DNA from: Cyanodermella asteris
Lineage: Eukaryota > Ascomycota > Lecanoromycetes > Ostropales > Stictidaceae
DNA length: 64,000 bases
Direction of reading: 5' to 3'
Assembly: GCA_900618795.1 (NCBI GenBank)
Contig: UYJD01000010.1
Coordinates: 212,275 to 276,274 of the forward strand
The notes under the pieces were generated by a model. It ran no database searches. It had not been told where the DNA came from and saw nothing but the letters and a program-made list of their open reading frames with translations. The position numbers and the translations under genes are program-made. Positions 10,666-19,998 of this stretch are shown piece after piece. The number at the start of each line of letters is the position of its first letter. Position 1 is the stretch's first letter.

Positions 10666-13600
10666 TCAGATCGGCTCCTCCCTCGGCTCGACCAAGATTT
10701 CATTGACCGCCACATGATCCGGCTGCTTCAAAGCATAGACGATCGCATTCGCAACGTCATCTGGATCCAGGACCTTCGCACCCGTCGGCTCTCCGAATTT
10801 CTTCAGCGCTTCTTGGTCCGTCGACATGCCAAGCAGATCTGTCGCGACATTGCCAGGCTGCATACTAGTGACCCGCAGGCCCTTGTCGGCCGTTTCGAGA
10901 CGCAGACTTTGCAGTGTCGCTTCCACGAAAAATTTGCTGGCAGAGTAGACGCCCAGACCAAGAAAGACTTTGCGGCCGGCGTCTGAGGAGATGGCGACAA
11001 TGTGACCTGCACCGCGCTCAAGCATGCCAGGGACGGCAGAAGACAGAACATTCAAAAGCCCCTTGCAGTTGACGTCAACTGTGCGGTTCCATTCTTCGGT
11101 CTGGACATTGTGCATCATGGTAAAGTACATGACACCGGCGCAAGAGACGACGATGTCGACGGGTCCGAGCTCATCTTGCGCAGTTTGGAACAGGGCTTTG
11201 ACTTGCTGCGCGTCGGTCACATCAGTCTGCTGGACAATGACCTTGCCTTGTCGAATCGTGAGTCTGCGTTTGAGTTTCTCAAGCTCGTTGACCCGGCGAG
11301 CGGCGAGCACGAGATGACAGCCTTCGCGAGAAAGAGCAGCTGCAGTGGCAGCACCAATACCTGATGATGCGCCGGTGACGACAACAACTTTGCCGTGGAG
11401 GATGCTCTTACGACTGGAGATGGCGTGTGCGGCACCGCCGAGAGCGTGCTGTTGAGATGGTGCTCGAGCAAGCCAGCCTCGAGCATACCAGTGACGGGCG
11501 TAGGTTTCCATCAGGATACTGTCAACCTTGGGCCTCTCGACGATAGCGCGGAAGGGCCTTGTCTGAGCGTTGTTGAGTACCACGATATCCTTGAGAAATT
11601 CGACATTTGGCATACCACTGCGTAGAATGTCGACTGTGAAAGCACCATCACCACCCTTTGTCACGCCTCGAGTGGAGCTCCACAAAGACACCCACTCGTC
11701 CCACGCGAGCGGCTTCGTTGGATAACCAAGTTCAGTCAGATCCTCAAAGACTTGCTTCGTGTCGATTGGGTCTGGGTCACCGAGATGGAAAACAAGCTGT
11801 TTTGCCTGGACCTGGTTTGCAAGGTGAACAATTGCTTTGCTCACAAAATCCACAGGTGTCATCTCGGCACGCCAGCCTTCGACATCAGGTGCGTAGCCGA
11901 GTTGAATAGACTCCACGAATAGTGCAGTCAACATATCCCACGGATTTGACGAGCCTGTAGCGCTGTGGCCGCTGATCGTTCCGGCTCGGTGTATTCTGAC
12001 TGGCAGGCCGCGACGGCCGGCTTCGTAAACCAGCTGCTCAGCAACCCACTTCGTCTGACCGTAGCCATCTGGAATCTTCTCTGGAACCGAATCAACGTAA
12101 AGCATCGAGTCTTCTGGCCAGCCATTGCCAGATGCCGAGGGCGGCAAAACACCGTTGCTGGAAACATGGTGTACAGTTGCGCCGTTCAGACAAGCCAAGC
12201 GCAAGATTTCGCGTGTGCCACCGACATTTGCGTTCCTCAAAGCAGCGTACGGGTAGACCAGGTTAACACTGGCTGCGGCATGGAAAATGACTTGAACTCG
12301 GGAGCCAAGCTTGGCGAATGCTTCCGGCGACAGGCCTAACCGTTTTCTAGACAGGTTACCCGGCAGAGCCTCAACTCGCTCCATTATCGAGTCATGCCAC
12401 AGACCCAAGTCAATGAGGTTCTTCCTAATTCTGGCGATAGCGGCAGGGACGTATTCTTCCGTAGGATCACTGAATCGAATCAAACATATGATGTTGGCTG
12501 ATGTCTTCTCAAGCAGGTCGATCAGCATGAAAGCACCGAGGAAACCCGTAGCACCCGTGAGCAGTATCGTGTCCGCATCTTTGACAGCCTTCATCTTGAG
12601 GGCCTTACCCGGCCAAATCTCCTTGTCGAGCACGGAGTCTACCCGTAAGCTGGCGGGTAGATCAGCTTGTACGGACGCAATCTCTCCATCTCGTACTGCA
12701 CGAACAGTCTGGAGATGACCGTTGAGAGTCGTCGGGTCTGCAAGACGAGCTACGGGAATACGGAACCCAAAAATTCGTGTCAATCTGGAAGCCAGGTCGG
12801 CCAACGTCAGTGAGTGGCCGCCAAGGTCAAAGAAGCTGTGTTCGGGTGTGATGATGCTCCTCGATATTTTGAGTGTAGTTGCCCAGACCTCTGCGATAGC
12901 ATCGGCGGTGATTGGGTCCTTCTCAGCAGGCTGCTGCTTTGAGACTGGTGTCTGCGATGGAGGAGGTGGCAAGCTCTTCAGATTGACCTTGCCGGAGACA
13001 GAGTGTAGCGGCAGTTTGTCCAGCTCGACCCAGAACGCTGGCAACATATACTGCGCTAGATGCGGTGAGAGAAGCTTTCGAGCTGCTATACTCCGGCCCG
13101 AACCATCAATCTCAACAGCAGGCAGATCCTCTGTGCTGGACTTGTCGCGAACGATATATGCAACCAACTGGCGGTCCAGTCCTTCACCGTGAGCCACAAC
13201 AGCGCATTCGCTGACGGCAAGAACTTTCTTCATTGTACTTTCGACCTTGCCTGGAACGACCGAGTAGCCACGAAGCTTGATCATCGCTCCGACGCGACCA
13301 GTAATTTCCAAGAGTCCAGATGGAAGCAATCGAGCCAGATCTCCTGTTCGGTATTTGAGAGCCCCGGGATATGTGTGAAATTCGTCCGGTGTAAAGGTGG
13401 AAGCTGTGAGCTCTGGCAAGTTCAGATACCCACGAGCAAGAAGGCTGCCACCAACGAACAGCTCGCCTATCACACCCGGGTCCACTTTCTGTCCACTTTC
13501 ATCTAGAATATATGTGTGCAATGGATCCAATGGCGGTCCGACGGGGCAGACGGTCGCATCCTTGTCGACTGCATTTTCTAGCATCTCCTTGATATCCCCG

Positions 13601-14523
13601 CAAGCGACCTCGTGGGTCTCGCAGGCACTGTAACAATTGAGCAAGCGCACGTTTGGAAGTGCCTTGAGAGTTCGACGGGCGAGATCTGTTGTCACCACCT
13701 CCCCGTTCAGCCAAAGGGTGCGCAATTTTGGGAGACGCTGAGCGATGTCTGAATGTTGAGAAAGCACTGTCGTGAGCAGTGTAGGCGTCATCAGAGTCTC
13801 GGTGACCTCGTTCGCCGCAAGCGATTCCACCAAGGTAACGGGATCATAACTGATCTCGTCAGGCACGCACACTGTCGTAGCCCCTCTCAACAATGGTCGT
13901 AGCACTTCCCAGACGAAGAACACATTGCACGCCACACGATCCCCAGGACCGAGATCAGAAAGACCGAATCGAAGGTTGTATGACAAGACGGCCGCTGTAT
14001 GAGGATTTCCGATGCCCTTTGGTTTACCGGTCGTGCCCGACGAGTAAGCTACAAAGGACAAACGCTCCATGTTCATGTTGGTGGGTAGTTCCGGGCGCTC
14101 CTCGTTCTCGTCATGCCCGTTCGTTTGCGCTTCATCGTCGAGGACCAATGTCGGGATGTCTTCTCGGATCTTGCCGGTCTCAGATTTATATGTGATCACC
14201 ACGAGCGGATTGGCATCATCCAGGACGTCTGCAAGGAGATCTGCTGGGTATGCAAGCTCAAGAACGAGAAAAGCGCCTCCGGCCCGTAGAGCGGCAAGGC
14301 AGGCAATGACATAGTCTGCGCTTCTTGGTAGCAGAACACCGATGAGGCTATCTCTTCTGGCACCTCTCGAACGTATTTTCCAAGCTAACTGCGTGACCTT
14401 GGCCTCTAGCTGTGCGTAGGTATACTTGTTGGTCTCATCTACGAGTGCGACAGCGTCTGGAGTCGCCTTTGCCTGGTCCAGGAAGAGCGTCGCCAAATCC
14501 TTCTTGATGTCGATGATGGACAT
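10666..14523 (-). CDS. NRPS-like carboxylate reductase with A-T-R-SDR architecture (NPS10-like)
   Basis: A single-exon enzyme of 1285 residues. The adenylation domain (about 1-515) shows core A3 SYSSGTTGKPKG-like sequence at 157-170, A5 NCYSACETHE near 296, A7/A8 YRTGDLARLL at 391-400 then GRVGAMIKLRGYS, and A10 with the catalytic Lys at 512 (SGKVN). The thiolation domain has FFDLGGHSL, with the phosphopantetheine Ser at 571. A thioester-reductase domain follows (TGATGFLGA 656-664; YxxxK 821-825). The C-terminal short-chain dehydrogenase has TGASSGIG at 1050-1057 and YSASK at 1193-1197. There is no condensation domain. The expected chemistry is to activate a carboxylic acid, load it as a thioester and release it by NADPH reduction as an aldehyde or alcohol, with the SDR acting on the product or a partner. 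The order matches the fungal NPS10 group. The usual Asp of the FDxxVWE motif is replaced (VFFVWE), which argues against an alpha-amino acid substrate. Confidence 0.92.
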   Translation of the reverse strand: MSIIDIKKDLATLFLDQAKATPDAVALVDETNKYTYAQLEAKVTQLAWKIRSRGARRDSLIGVLLPRSADYVIACLAALRAGGAFLVLELAYPADLLADVLDDANPLVVITYKSETGKIREDIPTLVLDDEAQTNGHDENEERPELPTNMNMERLSFVAYSSGTTGKPKGIGNPHTAAVLSYNLRFGLSDLGPGDRVACNVFFVWEVLRPLLRGATTVCVPDEISYDPVTLVESLAANEVTETLMTPTLLTTVLSQHSDIAQRLPKLRTLWLNGEVVTTDLARRTLKALPNVRLLNCYSACETHEVACGDIKEMLENAVDKDATVCPVGPPLDPLHTYILDESGQKVDPGVIGELFVGGSLLARGYLNLPELTASTFTPDEFHTYPGALKYRTGDLARLLPSGLLEITGRVGAMIKLRGYSVVPGKVESTMKKVLAVSECAVVAHGEGLDRQLVAYIVRDKSSTEDLPAVEIDGSGRSIAARKLLSPHLAQYMLPAFWVELDKLPLHSVSGKVNLKSLPPPPSQTPVSKQQPAEKDPITADAIAEVWATTLKISRSIITPEHSFFDLGGHSLTLADLASRLTRIFGFRIPVARLADPTTLNGHLQTVRAVRDGEIASVQADLPASLRVDSVLDKEIWPGKALKMKAVKDADTILLTGATGFLGAFMLIDLLEKTSANIICLIRFSDPTEEYVPAAIARIRKNLIDLGLWHDSIMERVEALPGNLSRKRLGLSPEAFAKLGSRVQVIFHAAASVNLVYPYAALRNANVGGTREILRLACLNGATVHHVSSNGVLPPSASGNGWPEDSMLYVDSVPEKIPDGYGQTKWVAEQLVYEAGRRGLPVRIHRAGTISGHSATGSSNPWDMLTALFVESIQLGYAPDVEGWRAEMTPVDFVSKAIVHLANQVQAKQLVFHLGDPDPIDTKQVFEDLTELGYPTKPLAWDEWVSLWSSTRGVTKGGDGAFTVDILRSGMPNVEFLKDIVVLNNAQTRPFRAIVERPKVDSILMETYARHWYARGWLARAPSQQHALGGAAHAISSRKSILHGKVVVVTGASSGIGAATAAALSREGCHLVLAARRVNELEKLKRRLTIRQGKVIVQQTDVTDAQQVKALFQTAQDELGPVDIVVSCAGVMYFTMMHNVQTEEWNRTVDVNCKGLLNVLSSAVPGMLERGAGHIVAISSDAGRKVFLGLGVYSASKFFVEATLQSLRLETADKGLRVTSMQPGNVATDLLGMSTDQEALKKFGEPTGAKVLDPDDVANAIVYALKQPDHVAVNEILVEPREEPI

Positions 14524-15785
14524 GGCGAATATACCAGCAATGAAGTGGATATGTTGAGAAGTGGGGAATCTGCGGACGGTATTTTCTATATCTATCCAAG
14601 ATCACAAGCAGGTCCAGGCTGGCACAAAGGCAAACAGCACGACAATGGTGGGTCCCAGCGTTCGGGCAGACTTGGGATTCAGTCGTTCCAGGTCAGGCGG
14701 CGGCGTCAACCGGACTGTGAGCCGTCAGCACGTTTTCTGGCATGGCCATGGATGGAAAAGCTGATTGACTTTTCCGTGTCGTGACGTTGGCCCTGGCTGT
14801 GCGGCGTAATTGGCTCCTGCCGGCTTGCGTGATCCGCTCGTTCTGGCCGCACAGGATTCGTGCACAGCTAGGCTGGCCGCGATGGCCAGATTTGCCACGG
14901 CTTGGGCATGGCAGTCCTTGAAGATTGCTAGCAGTATTCTCTGCACGTGTCGCAGAGTAGTGGGCGATATCGGTCGTTGCGTTGTGCCGTCGCGGCCACG
15001 TGTAAGCGCGACCGCAGCTTTGGACACCAGACTGCCGATACGCATCATGGTCAAGAGAAGGGCCCCAAATCTTCGCATTGACCATGGTTCGGAATGTCGA
15101 ATGGCTTTGCTACTGCTTCTCGAAGCTGGTCATCTTCTTCTGCTGCAGGATTGTGGGGATATGAGGGTCAGATCCGGTCCCGGTCGCCATTATCAGCTTC
15201 TTGTGACCCCGTCGTGGGTCTGGCAAGTGCACATCACTCGTCAGCTCATGAACTGTGCAGTCTGGTTGTGGGGAGGGACTATGCCCTTCTTGCTATGACG
15301 GCAGATTATCCGAGTGGGGTGTTTTTGCTTTTAGTCCTGAGCAAAGCGTACTTGAGCCGTGCCGGCGAGCGTGTTCGATTCGATCAGGGCCAAACTGTGA
15401 GGTGTGTCACATTTTGCGGCTCGTCACTTTAGTTGATGTTCTTCAAGGATGACGAGCAAGGTGAGAGGTATGGCCAACATCAAGACCTATGTTATGGCCA
15501 GGTGGACTACACTCCTGCGAATGAGGAGAATGAGAGTGAGGTTTGTGCCAAGCCCCTGATGAAGCTCAGATAGGACCGTCAAACAAGCTCGGGACTTCTT
15601 TGATTTTCACCTTGATGTAGACACAAATCGCGCGCAAAGCCTACATTGTCCTGAATCTCATCGGCTTCCAACAAGATGGAAGTTCACTTGCAAAGTCCTT
15701 CCTTACATTGCTGGGCTAAGTTGCAGGGTGTCATTTTGACGTATTTTATCATTCAAGTGCGAAACGCACCAGTCAAGTCTTTTCA
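14524..15785. other. Intergenic, upstream of the NRPS-like gene
   Basis: About 1.26 kb with only short overlapping frames and no recognisable domain. It must carry the promoter of the minus-strand NRPS-like gene. No biosynthetic partner gene is seen here. Confidence 0.5.
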
Positions 15786-16998
15786 GAACATTTCATGTCT
15801 CCAGCCCAAAGCAACCACCCCATGCGTGACGCCACCTTTCACCACCTTGGCAATCTGATCCTCATTTCCAGAGTCCAATCGCTTGTTCCCACGAAGCACC
15901 AACCATCGATACACATCAATTGTAACAGCAAAAAGCAAAGCACATCCCATCAATGTCCCAACAGCAGCATAGCAACGAGGCGGAGCATAGTACAAGCAAG
16001 ACGACCAAACGTTCGATGTGCACCCAATTGCGTTGACGAACGCAGGTGCTGCGGCACGTCTGGAGACTGACCTCGCGATGTGCAAGTCGATGGTCTTAAA
16101 ACATGAGGATCTGAGGACCAACTGAGGCGAATGACAGAATCATCATGGGAAAGTACCGTGATCCAACGTTGTTTGTGGATATCGGGATGATGAACATGGT
16201 GGCTGCAATTGTGATGCAGCCGAGGATGAGAGGGTAGACGGTATTCTTGCGGTCCGAGTAGAAGGAAAGGCCGTGACATTCAAAAACAGCGAGGATGTAA
16301 GGCGGCGCGGCGAGTAACAGGTTTATCGTGTTCGAGTATCCCAGAGACGCAACGAGGGACGGGAAGTAGTTCGTAATCGACCTTGGCCTTGGGAAAGTAC
16401 GTTACAGATGATGAGCGATACCAATTCCGGGTCTTTCAGCGCTTGAGCGAGCCCACGCAGGACGCTGTCGTCCTCGTTTCCTTCTGCCGCTCCAGCTTCG
16501 GACTCGATCCACAAAATAGCCAAGTCACCATACAGCAAGCAATTGCTGGTAGGTCTTGACTGCAGCTGTCGCCGCCGAGATGGCTCCCCAGGTCGTCACA
16601 GCCGTACAAATATACATGCCAGGGCACGGCACTTTGCTGATGATGAAATTTGATGGTATCCGGAAGGGGATGTAGCCGACAAAGAGGACCGAGATCGCTG
16701 TCGCGAATTGCTGGGTAGTCATACTAAGACCAGTCATGATGCCTTGGAGCTTTGTTGCCGACAGGTTCTGACGGTTGATATAACTGACAATTTACAGGAT
16801 CCCAATGGTCGGCAGGATTGGAAAGTCGATCTTGCGAACAAGCTTCGTGTTCATGCGCTGGACATGTTCGTCGGATAGGCCATCAATACTGTCAGATATG
16901 AAAGTCTGACCCGTTTCGGTCTGGACAATGGTGTCGGTCTTCATGGCGGACCTCATCTTGACTCCTGAATGCGAATCTGACGCGGTGAGACGGTTCAT
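15786..16998 (-). pseudogene. Dead MFS permease of the anion:cation symporter (DAL5/allantoate permease) family
   Basis: On the minus strand, family-typical blocks follow in order but in different frames. They are an N-terminal cytoplasmic stretch from ATG 16998 ending FPILPTIGIL, then a stop, then in the same frame SYINRQNLSATKLQGI and FVGYIPFRIPSNFIISK through QQLLAV. After a further frame change comes WIESEAGAAEG..ALKDPELV, then NTINLLLAAPPYI and SNNVGSRYFPMMILS, then FKTIDLHIARSVSRRAA to a typical LGWRHEMF end. The join between QQLLAV and WIESEA skips the region that in intact relatives holds the next several membrane helices, roughly a hundred or more residues, so an internal deletion is likely. 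With at least two stops and two frame changes as well, the gene cannot make a transporter. Intact members import allantoate, nicotinate-like or other organic anions. The sequence is still easy to recognise, so the loss is not ancient. Confidence 0.85.
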
Positions 16999-17417
16999 CT
17001 CGCCGGAAGCTCAGGTCCAGGGTGTACGGGCGCCGATGAGATAGCTATGGCGCTATTAGTGTTGCGCAGTTCTTCCTTTCCGCCATGCGGGAGGTCTCGG
17101 GGTGGTCGTCGATAACGGGCTGCGTCAGCCTCGATCGTTTTGAGCCGCTGGAAGCATCCGTCATCGCTCTCGAGCTGCCAGTACGTCCTGGACGTAAAGA
17201 ACTGACTGGGACTATGTTGTTTTGCTAAGCAACTTGGGAGATGGTCAGGATCAGACTCCACTTGTGGTCGAGGTCACATACCGGTGGGATCGTGCATAAT
17301 AGCCTTAACGATTCACTGTATCAGTCTGCGTACCAAGCTCGGACGGGCGATGCTTTTGTCCTTGATCCGGAGTGTGCGTAGTCCTGTCAACCGAATATTG
17401 ATTGGTTCGTACGCGAT

Positions 17418-17669
17418 TTGCAGACATCTTCGGCTTATGTTCCGCAGGCGGAGCCGCCGTGGATCGTCATATATGCCTTCAAGGCCTTTTTGATTGCGTG
17501 GGAGTTGATGCAGAGAAGTCAGTCGATATCTGAGGTGATGGCAGAAGTCGGTCTCGAGAGTGACGATGAGGCTGGATGTTTGAGATTGGCAAGTAACGTC
17601 TTTCGAGGGCGTCTGAAAAAACGGCTCGGAGAGTTCATGCATGAATCTGTAGATCTTTTGGATGTATGA
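17418..17669 (+). other. Short orphan open stretch, possible gene fragment
   Basis: An 83-codon open stretch that begins without an ATG (TTG at 17418) and contains a plausible protein core (EPPWIVIYAFKAFLIAWEL followed by a charged helical tail). I do not recognise it. The neighbouring frame upstream is broken, so it may be the end of a decayed gene on the plus strand. It lies between a dead permease and the intact GFA-family gene. Confidence 0.25.
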
Positions 17670-17708
17670 ACGATTTCATGAACGGGAGATGTCTAGTTCG
17701 TACGTCGT

Positions 17709-18262
17709 TCAGTTACCATCGACCGCTTGCCGTTTCGTGCCCTTTGCCGGCGTTTCCCAAGACTCCACATTCTATGTGTTACGATTAGTGATCAAGATGA
17801 CGTCCTGCAACCGGTGAAACACAACTCACCTTCATCCAATTCTCCATGGCTGGATTGCAAACATCCTTACGTTCAAACAGCCCAGCTTTCAAATTGGTCG
17901 TCTCCTGTTTTCCATCAATTTTCCGGATCCAAATTCCAGTTCCGCAAGCATCGCAGAATGCACGCTCCATGGTTCCGCCGCTTTCAGCTTTGCTCTGCCA
18001 CTTCTTCGGCTCGGGACCGTCGCTTTGAACATCGGCAGTCTTGATGAGGAGATGCGCCGAGTGAAATGCGCCTGCCCATTTTGTGCCTACACACCAAGGA
18101 CAGATTAGTCTTACTTAGTTCTGACCGATTCGTTCCGTTGTCCGATACGAAAATGGGATGGGGCCTACAGTCTAGACAGTGGCACAAGTTCATTTCCGTG
18201 GGTCTCGGAATTTTGAACTTGTGCTGGCCACAGTTGCAGCTGCCGGTAACGAGGTCTGCCAT
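17709..18262 (-). CDS. GFA/CENP-V-type zinc protein (glutathione-dependent formaldehyde-activating family)
   Basis: Three exons on the minus strand: 18262-18169, 18086-17830 and 17771-17709. The introns are 82 and 58 nt with GTAGGC and GTGAGT donors and TAG acceptors. The spliced frame closes exactly at 137 residues. It begins MADLVTGSCNCGQHKFKIP, which carries the first Cys pair, followed by LCHCLDC with the catalytic-type zinc ligands. After the first intron come TKWAGAFHSAHLL, then FCDACGTGIWI and the LKAGLFERKD and NPAMENWMKN blocks, all typical of fungal GFA members. Family members bind two zinc ions. The original enzyme condenses formaldehyde with glutathione, but most fungal paralogues have no assigned substrate. 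Nothing in the neighbourhood (dead permease, VAC7) points to a pathway. No Cys ligand is missing and it looks functional. Confidence 0.85.
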
Positions 18263-19998
18263 TTTCGGCAACTTGATCAGCACGTTTCAAGGATGTTTCG
18301 CATCACAGTACTATGATCTGAATAAAATTTGAGCACATTTCCGCCTGCAGCAGCGGGCATCAGCAAGCTTTCTTGTGGTTGCTTGTTATGACGTTGATAA
18401 TTCAACGCAAATGCCACGCTCATGCAAGTCAACTGCGGGTAAGTCGCAGATCGGTTAATCAGCACCGGCATGGGCATGCAGCATGAGACAATTAAAGAGG
18501 TTCGACCGACGTTTACGCAGCTTCGCTTATCCTGTTCGTTCGCCAGAAGCTCCACGAAGAGCGCAAACTACCAGGCAGCAGTCACGTGATTATGTGTACA
18601 GGTACGCTGGACCTCGCTACCTACTAACGATGCTCATCCGAGCAGCACAAACCCTTGCAAAACACCTCGGGTAAGGTTCCTCGACACAGGTATCGGACGT
18701 CCTACCTATACATACATGGACGGCAACTGTGGCGGTCAAGTGAGGTGAGGCCTCGGCTGCGTTTGGACAGCCACGCACAGTGGCCCGTGTTCGTTGAGCT
18801 TCCTACCACTGCATATTTTCTTTCTTCACGGGATGGGACAGATCTTGGTCTCGGGCGTGTCGGTCGGACAGGCACGGGGTCATTAACGGCATTGCTGCCT
18901 GACTTTGGCGACTTTTGACGGCGCGGATTGGGCGCGTGCTTGCTGCGCTGGCAAATGGGAACAAAACAAGGACGTTCAGTGGTTACAAACGACAAGCGGG
19001 CCATCTCAAGCTTCTCGAGCCCGGCAGGAGGGTGTCAGGCGCAAGGGGAAGAGGCAGGAGTGTGGCTGCTGAGGCGGAGACAAGAACTGGGTCAGGCGAT
19101 GCGTTGCCGTCATAGGCCGGCTCTGCCACACATCGCCAGGCACCGCGAAGACAGAAAGACAAAATGCTTGGGGAGGATGCTAATGGCGCCGGGCCAAGAC
19201 AACGTGGAGACTCGCCGTAGGTCCGCCAGGCTGGAAGCGTGCAAGTTGTCATGTCCATATTGGCTGCTGCGGTGGCATTTGGGGCGAGCGAGAGGGGATT
19301 CGGGAAAGGCACGCCGCGGCCAAGTGGAAAGGCGCGATCCAGTACCACGCACGGCACGCCGTCTAATGGACTGGACTGTAGAGAATGAATCGAGTAGCAG
19401 AAAGTGTTGGGCGGGCGTGGCTGCGGGAAAAATCAGACTCTGTGTAAGCAACAAGAAGAAGAAGAAGAATCCCTGTTTTCGCGCTGCATTTCGGCATCTC
19501 AGCGCTCGCCCGCCCTGCCATTGACGACGAGACTCCTGTATTACCAACCTACTTACTGTATACTGCAACCTACGTCAACACTCGGAGCATCCAGAAGGGT
19601 GCAACGGCGCCCAGCTGGAACGTCGCCGGCAGTTGCAAGACACGCGCTTCAAGCTTCTTCCTGCGTTTCTGCCGCCCGTTGCAGGCGTCAGCTACAGTAC
19701 TACTACTCACATACACTACTCTACTCTACATTACATAACACGCAACTCTTTCTCCACGTTGCAAACCATGGCCACGGCTTGTCCTCCATCGTCATAACCT
19801 TCAATCTTGACAGTCTCCTCTCGTCGCCCAGCAGACACTCGCCCACCCGTCCACCTGCCGCATCCGTCCATCGCCGTTCACTCCGCGCGTTGATCTTCGG
19901 CTAGCCCTGTATACGCAAACATCATGCCCTCGTCATAACCAGAAATTCAGCCCTTCCGCAGCCCACACCCTCCATGAGGCTTCGGCCGATGATCCATC
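18263..19998. other. Intergenic, upstream of VAC7, with a short AAG run
   Basis: About 1.7 kb upstream of both the minus-strand GFA gene (18262) and the plus-strand VAC7 gene (19999), so it is a divergent promoter region. A short (AAG) run lies around 19451-19466. From about 19700 the DNA is rich in pyrimidines and CTACT-like tracts, typical of a fungal 5' leader. Frames here overlap randomly and match nothing. Confidence 0.5.

Noticed and set aside
6713-14523. Mating-type locus or secondary-metabolite cluster
   Set aside because: The HMG box and the NRPS-like gene are neighbours, but no SLA2/APN2 flank, no tailoring oxygenases, no transporter in working order and no pathway regulator of the Zn2Cys6 type are present.
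16999-17261. An 88-codon minus-strand frame continuing upstream of the dead permease
   Set aside because: It does not resemble the permease N-terminus or any other family and is probably non-coding.
19404-19904. A 166-codon plus-strand frame upstream of VAC7
   Set aside because: Its composition is random-like and it overlaps the CT-rich leader. No domain is visible, and a strong divergent promoter is expected here.
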